The position numbers and the translations under genes are program-made. A model generated the notes under the pieces. That model was given only the letters and a program-made list of their open reading frames with translations, made no database searches and was not told the DNA's origin. 64,000 bases of DNA, taken from NCBI GenBank assembly GCA_036388415.1, contig DASVRW010000002.1:727396-791395 (forward strand), written 5' to 3'. This document shows positions 35,003 through 44,247 of the stretch, piece by piece. The first letter of the stretch is position 1. Each line of letters begins with the position of its first letter. The DNA comes from Candidatus Saccharimonadales bacterium (GTDB taxonomy: Bacteria > Patescibacteriota > Saccharimonadia > Saccharimonadales > UBA4665).

Positions 35003-35518
35003 ATGTTACAACTATCCGGAACTATGCTGAACCGCGACGTACTATCACTACGTACCGGCAGTCCTATTGCTCAAATTACCGCCAGTATCATCAATCCTGA
35101 TAATTTAAAGATCGAGGGCTTTTACTGTACAGAGTTTGATACTAAACAACAGATGGTATTGCTGTATCAGGATATTCGCGACATCCTGCCGCAAGGCGTC
35201 GTTGTTAACGATCTCGATGCACTGTCGGAACCAGAAGAATTGATACGCCTCAAAAAAATCCTTGAAATGGATTTTGAGTTACTCGGAAAACCAGTCGTAA
35301 CAATCAGTAACGAAAAAATAGGCAAAGTTAGCGACTATGCGTTCGAAACAGCGACGCTGTATATCCAAAAGGTGTACGCGTCGCAGTCACTGCTCAAAAG
35401 CTTGACCGTCGGCAGCCTGAGTATAGACCGTAATCAGATTCAAGAAATTACACCGAAAAAAGTCATCATACAAGACCTGCTGCAAGGCACGCCAGCTGGC
35501 GCTGCGGCCACCGCCTAG
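35003..35518 (+). CDS. PRC-barrel domain protein
   Basis: A 171-residue protein with two PRC-barrel-like repeats: the first about residues 5-80 (VLSLRTGSPIAQITASII, then FYCTEFD and DIRDILPQGVVV), the second about 90-160 (LLGKPVVTISNEKIGKVSDYAFE, SLSIDRNQIQEITPKKVII). PRC barrels occur in RimM and the photosynthetic reaction centre H subunit; stand-alone ones bind RNA, proteins or membranes. TATACT at 34991-34996 ends 6 nt before this ATG; another ATG lies at 34997. It converges with recX, overlapping by 4 bp. Confidence 0.8.
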   Translation: MLQLSGTMLNRDVLSLRTGSPIAQITASIINPDNLKIEGFYCTEFDTKQQMVLLYQDIRDILPQGVVVNDLDALSEPEELIRLKKILEMDFELLGKPVVTISNEKIGKVSDYAFETATLYIQKVYASQSLLKSLTVGSLSIDRNQIQEITPKKVIIQDLLQGTPAGAAATA

Positions 35519-36213
35519 CCATCAGTATCTTCAGCCTTCAAAGCTTGTTTGATATCGTCATAGCCATAGCCCTGCCGGGCTAAGTATTGCATGAGTTTCG
35601 TCGGATCTTGATAGCGGCTTTGGCGGCGCTTCTTGTTAATGAGCTGCCGGATTGTATCACTATCTGTCGTCGGATCGTCCTCCAGGACTTGCTGAACTAC
35701 TGTATCTGGCACGTGCTTTTGACGTAATTCCTGCATCAGCCGTCGCCGGCTTACAGATTTGATTGCCCGCCGGTTATCCACCCAGCTGCGGGCAAAATTC
35801 AAATCGCTGACATATCCAAACTTGCGCAACTTATCTAGAATTTGATCACCAGCGTCCTCATCAATATCTTTGCGCCGGAAATAGTCACGTAGTTCCCATT
35901 CACTGCGCAAGCGACGTGCTACGTAGGCCAGCGTCAGACCATATGCTTTATCAAGCTTCGACGTGTCTTTGTAGGTCACGAGCTGTTCGGGAGTAACTTC
36001 TTGGCCGATATATATTTTCTGGTCAAGCAGTGCGCCTTCGCTAAGTGAGAAAGCGTATTTGTCGTTTACATATATAGAATAACGGTGCTGCAACTTGATC
36101 TGCTGCTTGATGGCACTGATTTTCATGCCAGCAGCAGCTGATTTTGATCGGCTTGGTCCACGAGCGGACAGCTCGGCGCTGTCCGCTCCGTGAATGATGG
36201 AACCTGTACTCAA
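35515..36213 (-). CDS. recX: Regulatory protein RecX
   Basis: A 232-residue modulator of RecA filaments built of three-helix repeats: YAFSLSEGALLDQKIYIG, AYGLTLAYVARRLRSEWELRDYFRRKDI, the canonical YVSDLNFARSWVDNR and LMQELRQKHVPDTVVQQVL, and a final YLARQGYGYDDIKQAL. The start is taken as TTG at 36213, with AAGGA in the recA stop region as Shine-Dalgarno; an internal ATG at 36126 begins nearer the conserved domain. It lies 3 nt after recA in a recA-recX operon. Confidence 0.92.
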   Translation of the reverse strand: MSTGSIIHGADSAELSARGPSRSKSAAAGMKISAIKQQIKLQHRYSIYVNDKYAFSLSEGALLDQKIYIGQEVTPEQLVTYKDTSKLDKAYGLTLAYVARRLRSEWELRDYFRRKDIDEDAGDQILDKLRKFGYVSDLNFARSWVDNRRAIKSVSRRRLMQELRQKHVPDTVVQQVLEDDPTTDSDTIRQLINKKRRQSRYQDPTKLMQYLARQGYGYDDIKQALKAEDTDG

Positions 36214-36216
36214 AGC

Positions 36217-37335
36217 CTATTCCTTGACGACACTGTCACGGACTTTAGCGGCAATCTCTTCCATGATGGACGGATTTTCCATTAAGAAGTTCTTGGAGGC
36301 TTCGCGGCCTTGTCCGACTTTAGCACCTTCGTAGCTGAACCAGGCACCGGCTTTTTCTACGATATTTTTGCTGACAGCCAGATCAAGAATGTCACCGGAA
36401 CGCGATATGCCCTGGTTGTACATGATGTCAAACTCAGCTTCACGGAATGGCGGAGCAATCTTATTTTTAACTACTTTAACGCGGGTGCGGTTGCCAATTA
36501 CGGCATCGCCCTGCTTGATCTGTGACGTACGCCTGATGTCCATTCGGACTGAGGCGTAGAACTTAAGGGCGTTACCACCGGTAGTCGTCTCCGGGTTGCC
36601 GAACATAACGCCGATCTTCATACGGATCTGGTTAATAAAGATGACAGTGGTGTGCGAGCGGCTGATAACACCCGTCAGTTTACGCAGTGCCTGGCTCATC
36701 AGACGGGCTTGCAAGCCCATATGTGAATCACCCATGTCACCCTCGATTTCGGCACGCGGCACTAGTGCAGCGACGGAATCAACAACAATTAAATCAACAG
36801 CGTTGGATCGAACCAATGTTTCAACAATTTCTAGTGCCTGCTCACCGTTATCCGGCTGGCTGAGCAAAAGGTTTTCGACATCGACACCAATGCGCTTGGC
36901 ATATGACGGATCAAGTGCGTGCTCGGCATCGATAAATGCTGCCGTGCCACCTGCTCTTTGAACTTCAGCAATTGCGTGCAGTGTCAGTGTCGTCTTACCG
37001 GAGCTTTCAGGACCGTAGACTTCAACAATACGGCCCTTTGGAATACCGCCGCCAAGTGCGATATCGAGTGACAACGAACCAGTTGGTACGGTTTCGACGT
37101 TGATATGCGTCGATTCACCGAGCTTCATAATCGAGCCCTTACCAAATTGCTTTTCAATTGTCTCAAGCGCCAGGCCAAGTGCCTTGTTTTTGCCCTCAGT
37201 TGCAGCAGCTGATGCTTTTGACACTTTAGCAGCGTCTGCTTTATCAGCCTTACTCGGCTTTGGTGCGTTAGAAGCTGCTGGAGTCGCCTCCGAATTTGTT
37301 GCAGCGTTAGTAGATGTGTTAGCGTCTTCCGCCAT
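36217..37335 (-). CDS. recA: Recombinase RecA
   Basis: A 372-residue RecA. An Ala/Lys/Ser-rich extension of about 45 residues precedes the core. Walker A is GPESSGKTT, Walker B region [10 protein letters not shown], then [17 protein letters not shown], the L2-like segment [23 protein letters not shown] and [11 protein letters not shown]. The acidic C-terminal tail of E. coli RecA is missing, ending RDSVVKE. ATG at 37335 has the strong Shine-Dalgarno GGAGGG; an upstream in-frame ATG at 37350 overlaps it. A -10 box lies at 37386-37391. No LexA-type operator was recognised. Confidence 0.98.
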   Translation of the reverse strand: MAEDANTSTNAATNSEATPAASNAPKPSKADKADAAKVSKASAAATEGKNKALGLALETIEKQFGKGSIMKLGESTHINVETVPTGSLSLDIALGGGIPKGRIVEVYGPESSGKTTLTLHAIAEVQRAGGTAAFIDAEHALDPSYAKRIGVDVENLLLSQPDNGEQALEIVETLVRSNAVDLIVVDSVAALVPRAEIEGDMGDSHMGLQARLMSQALRKLTGVISRSHTTVIFINQIRMKIGVMFGNPETTTGGNALKFYASVRMDIRRTSQIKQGDAVIGNRTRVKVVKNKIAPPFREAEFDIMYNQGISRSGDILDLAVSKNIVEKAGAWFSYEGAKVGQGREASKNFLMENPSIMEEIAAKVRDSVVKE

Positions 37336-37385
37336 ATGTATACCCTCCATTACCGGTCTTAAAACCCTCTCCGGTCGTTAGTTAT

Positions 37386-37391
37386 ATTATA
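37386..37391 (-). promoter_or_regulatory. -10 box (TATAAT) of recA
   Basis: A perfect TATAAT on the minus strand, 51 nt before the recA ATG; the leader carries GGAGGG. The -35 region is poor. Confidence 0.55.
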
Positions 37392-37741
37392 CCTCAAATT
37401 TCATTGTTTTGCACCTGCCCCATAAGAGTTTTCTCTGTCAGATCCGGCCATATTTACAGATTGTCTATCGGTCTCTGTCTCTTTCTCATCCGGTGCTCAA
37501 ATGTACGAATTGGTAATACCGAAATATATAACAAAGCCAAAATGCTCATGCCAAACTATTCAATAAATATTACTACATGCCATTTGTCGCCCGCACTTCG
37601 GTAAGCGACCATTTTCCTGCCGCAGACAACGGACAGCGCTGCAATCGCATATAACGTTTATGTTTTGCACGATTTTTGCTAAAATGTGACCAGGATGGGT
37701 GGGATTACAATAAAAACAATATTTGGGACGGGCTGGTAGTC
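37392..37741. other. Gene-free divergent region between recA and pilB
   Basis: About 350 bp without a credible gene. On the plus strand an extended -10 (TGCTAAAAT, hexamer 37680-37685) would start a pilB leader of about 50 nt that contains the purine-rich AGGATGGGTGGG. Nothing else stands out; the small open frames here lack start signals. Confidence 0.45.
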
Positions 37742-39556
37742 ATGCGAATTTCCGACGACATGGTCGAGAAACTGCTGAAGGCCAGCGGTACATTCAGCGA
37801 CGAACAGCTGAAACCGCTGCGTGATCAGGAAAAAACTGAAAAAAAGCCGCTGCAGGATATAGTTATAAAAAACAGCGTCATTACTGACAAAGAGCTGACA
37901 AAGCTGTACGCCGCCGAGATTGAAATACCATACATAGAATTTAATCCCCGTGAGCTCAGCCGCGAGATTCTCAAACTTATTCCGGAACGCATTGCCCGCC
38001 AATACAAGGCCGTTGCCTTTAGTGTTGACAGCGAGGGCTCGCGGCTTATCGCCCTAGAAGATCCGGACGATATTCAGGCTATTAATTTCCTTCGCAAACA
38101 ACTCGGCGCCAACATCAAGCTTCATATTACAACTGAAGCAATTATCCAAGGCGCGCTGGACCAATACCGCGGAAATATTTCTAGCGAGCTCACCAAGGTT
38201 ATATCCAGCGACGTAACCGCCGAAGAAGATGAAGAAGAAATCAGCGAAGATGAAGTTGCCGAAGATTCGCCCATAGCTCAAACCGTTAATCTTATTATCG
38301 AGTACGGTGTTAAAGCCGGAGCAAGCGATATACACATCGAACCGCGCGAAGGTTATGTCCTGATCCGCTACCGCGTCGACGGCGTGCTTCGTGAAGCCAA
38401 CAAGCTGCCGCGCAAAGTACTCGGTGCGCTTGTTAGCCGCATTAAGATACTTTCCAATCTCAAAATCGATGAGCACCGAGCACCGCAGGACGGCCGGTTC
38501 AAGGTAGAGGTCGCCGGGCTTGTCTATGCTCTGCGTGTATCCACTCTACCGATCGTGGACGGCGAAAAAGTCGTTATGCGTATTTTGAATGAATCAAGCA
38601 AGCCTTCCACACTCGAAGAACTTGGCTTCTGGGGCGTGGCGCTCAAAGTTATTCAACAAGCTATTGTGCAGCCACATGGTATGGTGCTCGTTACTGGCCC
38701 GACTGGCTCTGGCAAATCGACAACACTATTCAGCGTCCTCAGTATGCTCAATAGTCCTAACGTCAATATATCTACTGTTGAAGATCCCGTGGAATACCGC
38801 ATTTTCGGAGCCAACCAAGTACAGGTCAATCCTGTGGCTGGTATGACGTTTACCAATGGACTGCGGGCGCTCCTGCGTCAAGACCCCAACGTTATTATGG
38901 TCGGAGAGATCCGAGACGGCGAAACAGCGCAACTAGCAGTCCAGGCCGCACTAACTGGACACTTGGTATTCAGTACGCTGCATACCAACAACGCCGCCAC
39001 CTGCCTGCCACGGCTGCTCGACATGAAGATCGAACCATTCCTCATCGCCAGTACCGTTCGGGTCGTTGTCGGACAACGGCTGGTGCGACGGCTCTGCATT
39101 GATTGCCGAAAACAATACACGCCTGACGCTACAACCATGGAACGGGTTTCGGCGACATTTCACCTGGATAAAGCAGAAGTTATGCGCGCGCTGCATGATC
39201 TTGAAAAGCAAGCCTTACAAGGCGGTATCGGCGCGACAATCAGCAAGACGGCCGGCGCACCGGCGTCAACTGAACTTGGCAGTACCGAATCGGCTATAAA
39301 ACAGCTTTGGAGTGCAAATATCCAAGGCTGTGAATCGTGCAATCACACCGGCTACCGCGGTCGTATCGGTATTTACGAAGTGCTCGATAATACTTCAAGC
39401 ATCCAGAAAATGATCGTAACAAACGAAACCAGTGAAAATATACAAAAAGCCGCAATTGAAGGCGGCATGGTAACTATGCAAATCGATGGGCTAGTCAAAG
39501 CGCTGCGTGGTCAGACTACGGTCGAAGAAGTCCTACGCGTAACGGCCACAGAATAA
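37742..39556 (+). CDS. pilB: Type IV pilus assembly ATPase PilB
   Basis: A 604-residue secretion ATPase that powers pilus extension. An MshEN/T2SSE N-terminal domain (about 1-150) is followed by an acidic linker (EEDEEEISEDEVAEDS) and the ATPase core: Walker A GPTGSGKSTT, Asp box IEDPVE-like VEDPVEYR, Walker B VGEIRDGETAQLAVQAALTG and the His box FSTLHTNNA. A zinc tetracysteine is split between CIDC and CESCNHTGYRGR, with a longer than usual insert between (about 60 residues). The frame opens at 37676, but ATG at 37742 matches the domain start. pilC follows after 10 nt. Confidence 0.96.
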   Translation: MRISDDMVEKLLKASGTFSDEQLKPLRDQEKTEKKPLQDIVIKNSVITDKELTKLYAAEIEIPYIEFNPRELSREILKLIPERIARQYKAVAFSVDSEGSRLIALEDPDDIQAINFLRKQLGANIKLHITTEAIIQGALDQYRGNISSELTKVISSDVTAEEDEEEISEDEVAEDSPIAQTVNLIIEYGVKAGASDIHIEPREGYVLIRYRVDGVLREANKLPRKVLGALVSRIKILSNLKIDEHRAPQDGRFKVEVAGLVYALRVSTLPIVDGEKVVMRILNESSKPSTLEELGFWGVALKVIQQAIVQPHGMVLVTGPTGSGKSTTLFSVLSMLNSPNVNISTVEDPVEYRIFGANQVQVNPVAGMTFTNGLRALLRQDPNVIMVGEIRDGETAQLAVQAALTGHLVFSTLHTNNAATCLPRLLDMKIEPFLIASTVRVVVGQRLVRRLCIDCRKQYTPDATTMERVSATFHLDKAEVMRALHDLEKQALQGGIGATISKTAGAPASTELGSTESAIKQLWSANIQGCESCNHTGYRGRIGIYEVLDNTSSIQKMIVTNETSENIQKAAIEGGMVTMQIDGLVKALRGQTTVEEVLRVTATE

Positions 39557-39566
39557 TAAATCTATC

Positions 39567-40787
39567 ATGAAATATAGCTACAAAGCACTCAGAAGCGGTA
39601 AAACTGTCGAAGGTACGGCCGATGCAGCCAGCCGCGAAGCGCTCGTTGCCAGCCTGACGCATCAAGGTATTCACCCGCTCGCGATCAAGGAGCTTGGCCA
39701 AAGCGGCAAATCAGGCCGCTCATTCAGCTTTGGTGGCAAAAAGGTCAAACTGCAAGATTTGGTTATTTTTACGCGCCAATTGTCGACGATGATCAGTGCC
39801 GGCGTGCCGCTAACGCGTTCGCTGGCGACACTCGGTGCAGACACCCAAAGCCCGGTGCTCAAAGAAGCGATTACGGCGATTACGAAAGAGGTTGAGGGCG
39901 GCGCTCCGCTCGGTGCAGCCTTTGCGAAGTATCCAAATATTTTTTCTGACGTCTACGTCAATATGGTTAAAGCCGGCGAAGAAGGTGGTATCCTCGACGA
40001 GATTCTTAAACGGCTCGCACTCCAGGTTGAGCTCGACGCGACTATCCGCAAGAAACTCAAGAGTGCCATGGCCTACCCGGTGGTATTGATGTTCATAACC
40101 ATTTTCGCATTTTTCGGAATTATGCTCGGCGTACTGCCAAAAATTGGGAAAATTCTGACCGACCTTGGTGGGCCTGATGCCAAACTGCCGGTATACACGC
40201 AGTTTCTTTTGAATGCCAGTGATTTTATGGTGAACAACATTATCTTCATATTTGGATCGCTTGGATTAATTATATTTCTGACGCTCCGCTATATTCGTAC
40301 GCCAAAAGGGAAATATAATTTCCATCTCCTACTACTCAATGCACCAATCGTCAAAAATATTACCATGAAAATGGCTGTTGCTCGCTTTTCGAGAACTTTC
40401 GCTTCACTTATGTCAGCCGGTGTCAGTGTACTCGATGCACTGGAAGTCACCGGTGGCGCCATCGGCAATAAAGTAATTGAAAAAGAATTGCACGAAGCGG
40501 CAGTCCAGGTTCGTAATGGTAAGCCGCTCAGCGACCCGATCAGCAAAAGTCCACACTTCCCTCCTATCGTCAGCCAAATGCTCGCCGTTGGAGAAGAAAC
40601 TGGCCAGATTGACACTGTTCTTATCAAAGTAGCTGATTTTTATGAAGAAGAGGTTAACACTCTCATCGATGGACTGGCTGCTGTTATTGAGCCAATCATG
40701 ATCGTCGTACTCGGCGGCGCGGTTGGCTTGATCGCCGCCAGCGTCATGGGTCCTATTGCCAGTCTGAGCAAAAATATTGGCGCATAG
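39567..40787 (+). CDS. pilC: Type IV pilus inner-membrane platform protein PilC
   Basis: A 406-residue PilC/GspF protein with two T2SSF repeats. After an N-terminal YSYKALRSGKTVEGTADAAS, repeat 1 (about residues 60-185) begins LVIFTRQLSTMISAGVPL and repeat 2 (about 265-390) begins VARFSRTFASLMSAGVSVLDAL; each ends in hydrophobic helices, three in total. It sits under the pilus and works with the PilB motor. Length and order are typical. Cotranscribed with pilB. Confidence 0.96.
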   Translation: MKYSYKALRSGKTVEGTADAASREALVASLTHQGIHPLAIKELGQSGKSGRSFSFGGKKVKLQDLVIFTRQLSTMISAGVPLTRSLATLGADTQSPVLKEAITAITKEVEGGAPLGAAFAKYPNIFSDVYVNMVKAGEEGGILDEILKRLALQVELDATIRKKLKSAMAYPVVLMFITIFAFFGIMLGVLPKIGKILTDLGGPDAKLPVYTQFLLNASDFMVNNIIFIFGSLGLIIFLTLRYIRTPKGKYNFHLLLLNAPIVKNITMKMAVARFSRTFASLMSAGVSVLDALEVTGGAIGNKVIEKELHEAAVQVRNGKPLSDPISKSPHFPPIVSQMLAVGEETGQIDTVLIKVADFYEEEVNTLIDGLAAVIEPIMIVVLGGAVGLIAASVMGPIASLSKNIGA

Positions 40788-40809
40788 TTGGTCATATGAC
40801 ATTTAAAAC

Positions 40810-40837
40810 TTGACGTTGTAGTGCTTATGTCTATAAT
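40810..40837 (+). promoter_or_regulatory. Promoter of pilA
   Basis: TTGACG (40810-40815), 16-nt spacer, TATAAT (40832-40837). It would give a leader of about 85 nt ending in the very strong Shine-Dalgarno AAGGAGGGTGGG, in contrast with the leaderless genes around it. Confidence 0.75.
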
Positions 40838-40928
40838 CATAATCAGATACTGGCTACTTCCCTGAAGAGGGCCTGGTAGTCCAAGATCAAAACAACCAAA
40901 TAACTAACAACAAGGAGGGTGGGTCCTA

Positions 40929-41423
40929 ATGAGCTCACTAAGCAAACGAACTCAGCAGGGTTTCACTATTGTGGAACTTCTCATCGTAATCGTCGTGATC
41001 GGTATTTTGGCCGCACTCGTCATTACGACTTACAACGGTATTCAACAAAAGGGGCGCAACACCGAGCGCACAACCGATCTAAAAGCTATCCAAGGACAGC
41101 TTGAAGCGTTCTACGCAACAAATGGCCGATATCCAACGTCTGCAAACCTTGGTTCAACGAGTGCGACAAACGTAGCTTTCATTCAGAGCGAAATGAAAGG
41201 TCTTGACAAGGAAGCACTACGCGACCCGAAGGCAACGGCAACTCCGCTTGACTACTCGCTTGCTTCCAGCCCGACCGCTAACAAGTACTCATACGCACCA
41301 TCCGGTGATGCAGCGGGCAGTACTTGTGACAACACCCCTACAGGTGGCGATTGTACGAAATACGTTCTCACGGCCAAGCCTGAAGGCAGCGGTGCTGACA
41401 TCGTACAAAACAGCTTGAACTAA
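40929..41423 (+). CDS. pilA: Major type IV pilin PilA
   Basis: A 164-residue prepilin. The leader MSSLSKRTQQG is followed by the cleavage and methylation motif FTIVELLIVIVVIGILAALVI with Glu at +5, then an N-terminal helix, KGRNTERTTDLKAIQGQLEAFYATNGRYPT as in many Gram-positive and CPR pilins, and a C-terminal domain with a Cys pair (TCDN, DCTK) likely forming the disulfide loop. It has its own promoter, a strong Shine-Dalgarno and a downstream terminator, consistent with high expression. Confidence 0.95.
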   Translation: MSSLSKRTQQGFTIVELLIVIVVIGILAALVITTYNGIQQKGRNTERTTDLKAIQGQLEAFYATNGRYPTSANLGSTSATNVAFIQSEMKGLDKEALRDPKATATPLDYSLASSPTANKYSYAPSGDAAGSTCDNTPTGGDCTKYVLTAKPEGSGADIVQNSLN

Positions 41424-41448
41424 GCATAGTTTGTTCTGATGAATAACT

Positions 41449-41485
41449 AAAAAATCCGGCGTCCATATGGTCGCCGGATTTTTTT
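41449..41485 (+). terminator. Rho-independent terminator of pilA
   Basis: Stem AAAATCCGGCG/CGCCGGATTTT around a short loop, followed by a T-run; 26 nt after the pilA stop. pilM then has its own -10 at 41498-41503. Confidence 0.88.
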
Positions 41486-41497
41486 AAGGATAAGTGG

Positions 41498-41503
41498 TAT
41501 AAT
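41498..41503 (+). promoter_or_regulatory. -10 box (TATAAT) of the pilM-pilN-pilO operon
   Basis: TATAAT directly after the pilA terminator, 24 nt before the GTG start of pilM, leaving room for the AGAAGGA Shine-Dalgarno. Confidence 0.55.
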
Positions 41504-41527
41504 TAATCGGAGAAGGATACGCTACCG

Positions 41528-42610
41528 GTGGGTAACACTAAATCAACATTTTTTTTCAAAGATAAACCAATTTTCGGACTCGATATCGGGCATGGGTCTC
41601 TGAAGGTTATGCAAACCGAACGCCACGGCAAAAAATCCCGTGTCGTCGGGTATGGCACGGCTTCATTCGACGCATCCGCAATTCAGGACGGTGTTATCGT
41701 CAATCCAAAAGCTATCGCTAAGGCGACGCGCGAACTTTTTGAGCATCGCCTGATAGGCGACATCACGACGAAACGTGTGGTTGTCGCTATTCCAGCTTAT
41801 CGTACATTTACGCGGCTCATTAACTTGCCAGTCATGTCCGGCAACCAGCTGCAGGAAGCCGTCGAACTGGAAGCCGAGCAGTACATTCCAATGCCACTTG
41901 AGGAACTATATCTGGACTATGATGTCGTTGGCCGCACAACTGAAAAGGGCGAGGAGAAACTGGATGTCTTTGCCGTCGCCGTTCCACGCAAAACTGTTGA
42001 TTCGCAGCTGCAGCTGATGCAGCTACTCGGGCTTGAAACAGTCGGTGTGCAGACAACAATTGATGCCGCCGGGAAACTATTTCTACAAGACAAACAAAGC
42101 GATGTCCCTGCCGTACTTATAGACTTCGGTTCATTATCAGCCGATATTACGATTTTTGACAAACACATGCTCGTCAGCGGTACCGTCACTGGTGGTGGCG
42201 AGGTCTTCACAAACCGTATCCGCGATAAACTCGGCGTTACCCAAGCCGAAGCTCAAATTATTAAAACAAAGTACGGACTCGGCCCAAGCAAACGCCAAGC
42301 GGAGATCGAAGCCGCGCTTGAACCAGTCTTGTCGCAGCTGGCGCAGGAAATTCGGCGTATGATTCGCTATTACCAAGAGCGCTACGGCGACAAACGTAAG
42401 GTTACGCAGGTTATCACACTTGGCGGCGGTGCGAACATGCCAGGATTATCAGGCTACATGACCAACTCACTGCGCCTGGCAGTCCGCTCCTGTGATCCAT
42501 GGGAGTACTGCGAGCACAAAGGTCTACAGCCCCCGTCAAAGGCTGACAAACCGATGTTTGCCACTGTCATGGGACTCAGCTTGATTCCACCGCAGGAGCT
42601 ACTAGTATGA
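41528..42610 (+). CDS. pilM: Type IV pilus assembly protein PilM
   Basis: A 360-residue actin-like protein of the pilus alignment complex. FtsA/actin-type motifs: FGLDIGHGSLKVMQ (phosphate 1), AVLIDFGSLSADITIF (phosphate 2) and ITLGGGANMPGLSGYM (adenosine). The GTG start follows an AGAAGGA Shine-Dalgarno. In known systems PilM is cytoplasmic and binds the N-terminus of PilN; here pilN begins 10 nt after the pilM stop. Confidence 0.95.
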   Translation: MGNTKSTFFFKDKPIFGLDIGHGSLKVMQTERHGKKSRVVGYGTASFDASAIQDGVIVNPKAIAKATRELFEHRLIGDITTKRVVVAIPAYRTFTRLINLPVMSGNQLQEAVELEAEQYIPMPLEELYLDYDVVGRTTEKGEEKLDVFAVAVPRKTVDSQLQLMQLLGLETVGVQTTIDAAGKLFLQDKQSDVPAVLIDFGSLSADITIFDKHMLVSGTVTGGGEVFTNRIRDKLGVTQAEAQIIKTKYGLGPSKRQAEIEAALEPVLSQLAQEIRRMIRYYQERYGDKRKVTQVITLGGGANMPGLSGYMTNSLRLAVRSCDPWEYCEHKGLQPPSKADKPMFATVMGLSLIPPQELLV

Positions 42611-42620
42611 GGACCGCGCA

Positions 42621-43223
42621 GTGATTAATCTATTACCAACAGACCTCAAGCAGGAATATTTGTACGCCCGGCGGAATACGCAACTTCGCCGCTGGGTATT
42701 TGCTTTGCTGTTTGGACTGATGGGCGTTGGCCTCGTTGCAACTGCTGGCATGCTCTACATGCAGCAGTCGATCGATACCTACAGCAAGCTGGTCGTCACC
42801 TCCGAAGATTCTTTAAAGCAGCAAAAACTAAGCGAAACCCGCAAACAAGCCGAGGATATCACGAGTAGTCTCAAACTCGTCGTGCAAGTCTTGTCGCGTG
42901 AAGTCCTATTCTCTAAGCTGCTGACACAGGTTGCAGCCGTAACGCCACCCGAAACCAGTCTGACTGATCTGACTATCAGCAAAGTACAGGGCTCGCTGGA
43001 AATCACTGCTATATCCAGCGATTATAAGAGCGCCACACAGTTGCAGGTAAACCTGGAGGATCCAGCAAACAAAATCTTTAGCAAAGCCGACATACAAACT
43101 ATTTCGTGCAATGCGACTGCAACCAATGCCAAATACCCTTGTACAGTTACCCTCAAAGCATTGTTTGCCGACGACAATCCATTCTTATTTATTAACAAGG
43201 ACAAAGGAAGCACGACGCCATGA
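42621..43223 (+). CDS. pilN: Type IV pilus assembly protein PilN
   Basis: A 200-residue bitopic protein. The N-terminal cytoplasmic motif INLLPTDLKQE is the PilM-binding INLLP signature. One membrane helix (about 28-48), a coiled coil (about 50-95) and a PilN-type ferredoxin-like domain follow (TPPETSLTDLTISKVQGSLEITAIS). GTG start. The stop overlaps the pilO start by 4 bp. Confidence 0.93.
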   Translation: MINLLPTDLKQEYLYARRNTQLRRWVFALLFGLMGVGLVATAGMLYMQQSIDTYSKLVVTSEDSLKQQKLSETRKQAEDITSSLKLVVQVLSREVLFSKLLTQVAAVTPPETSLTDLTISKVQGSLEITAISSDYKSATQLQVNLEDPANKIFSKADIQTISCNATATNAKYPCTVTLKALFADDNPFLFINKDKGSTTP

Positions 43224-43864
43224 ACAGTAAGCGCACATTTTATGTCATGATTTGTGTTATTGTCCTGCTAGTCCTCGCGATTATCGGCAGCGCGTATATT
43301 GCAAATTTGCAGCTGCAAAAACAATCCACCAAATTAGTTGAGTACAAGATGCAAAGTGAAGTTCTTAGCAAAGAGCAAATTGGCCTGACGAAAGCAAAAA
43401 AGGATGTTGCCACTTATAGCTCACTCGAAAAAATTGCCAAAACAATTGTGCCGCAAGACAAAGATCAGGCACAAGCAGTTCGTGAGATTGTCAACATTGC
43501 CGCCGCAAGCGGTATCAAGCCGACTGCCATCGCCTTCCCTATATCGACCCTTGGCGCCACAACGTCTTCAGGCGCAGTTAGCCCCGCTGCTGGCAGCGCA
43601 GTCCCAGGAGCGGTAGCAACACCAAAAAAGTCCTTGTCACAGCTAACCCCTGTCAAAAACATACCCGGTGTCTACAATCTCCAAATTACCATTCAGCTCG
43701 ACGCTGCCGCAGCTGTGCCGTATGCTAAATTCATTGACTTTCTGAGCCGCTTGGAGCAAAATCGGCGAACCGCCCAAGTAACAGGAATTGTGCTGCAGCC
43801 ATCACCTCAAAATCCTGACTTGGTATCATTCACATTAACCGTAGACGAGTTTATAAAGCCATGA
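43220..43864 (+). CDS. pilO: Type IV pilus assembly protein PilO
   Basis: A 214-residue bitopic protein: membrane helix at about 8-30, coiled coil (31-75), a flexible Ala/Ser/Gly/Val linker and a PilO-like domain (VYNLQITIQLDAAAAVPYAKFIDFLSRLEQNRR, then VTGIVLQPSP). It pairs with PilN in the inner-membrane alignment complex. It overlaps both neighbours by 4 bp. Confidence 0.88.
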   Translation: MNSKRTFYVMICVIVLLVLAIIGSAYIANLQLQKQSTKLVEYKMQSEVLSKEQIGLTKAKKDVATYSSLEKIAKTIVPQDKDQAQAVREIVNIAAASGIKPTAIAFPISTLGATTSSGAVSPAAGSAVPGAVATPKKSLSQLTPVKNIPGVYNLQITIQLDAAAAVPYAKFIDFLSRLEQNRRTAQVTGIVLQPSPQNPDLVSFTLTVDEFIKP

Positions 43865-44160
43865 ATATAACTACTAGCAGCATTCGAGACGGCCTGGTTC
43901 GTACTTTGCAACGAGTCCGTCGTCACACCCTACTACTATTTGTACTTTTTCTACTGTCAATTTACGGCTTTCTTAGCTGGCGTATTGTGACGCTTAATCA
44001 AGTTCAGCCAGACCAAAACGCTATCGCTGCCAAATTGAAAACGGCTGGCGTGCCTCGGATTGACCCCGACGTCCTCAGCAAAATCCAACAGCTGCAAGAT
44101 AACAGTGTCGGTGTACAAACATTATTCGATGAAGCTCGTCGCAGTCCATTTCAAGAATAA
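43861..44160 (+). CDS. Small single-pass protein at the end of the pilMNO operon
   Basis: A 99-residue protein with one membrane helix (about residues 23-42) and a short extracytoplasmic domain (VPRIDPDVLSKIQQLQDNSVGVQTLFDEARRSPF). Its ATG overlaps the pilO stop, so it is cotranslated with the alignment complex. It occupies the position of pilP in Gram-negatives but lacks a lipobox and shows no clear PilP similarity. It could be a CPR-specific partner of PilN/PilO. Confidence 0.65.
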   Translation: MNITTSSIRDGLVRTLQRVRRHTLLLFVLFLLSIYGFLSWRIVTLNQVQPDQNAIAAKLKTAGVPRIDPDVLSKIQQLQDNSVGVQTLFDEARRSPFQE

Positions 44161-44247
44161 ACCGTACAGCACGCCGAGACGGGCCGGTATTTGTCTACTC
44201 CGCAAACTGCCTTTTCACCATAAAGGTTTTGTAGAATTAGGTAGGCG

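Noticed and set aside
37404-37604. 66-residue open frame between recA and pilB
   Set aside because: No start signal, unusual composition, and it lies in a region that should hold two divergent promoters.
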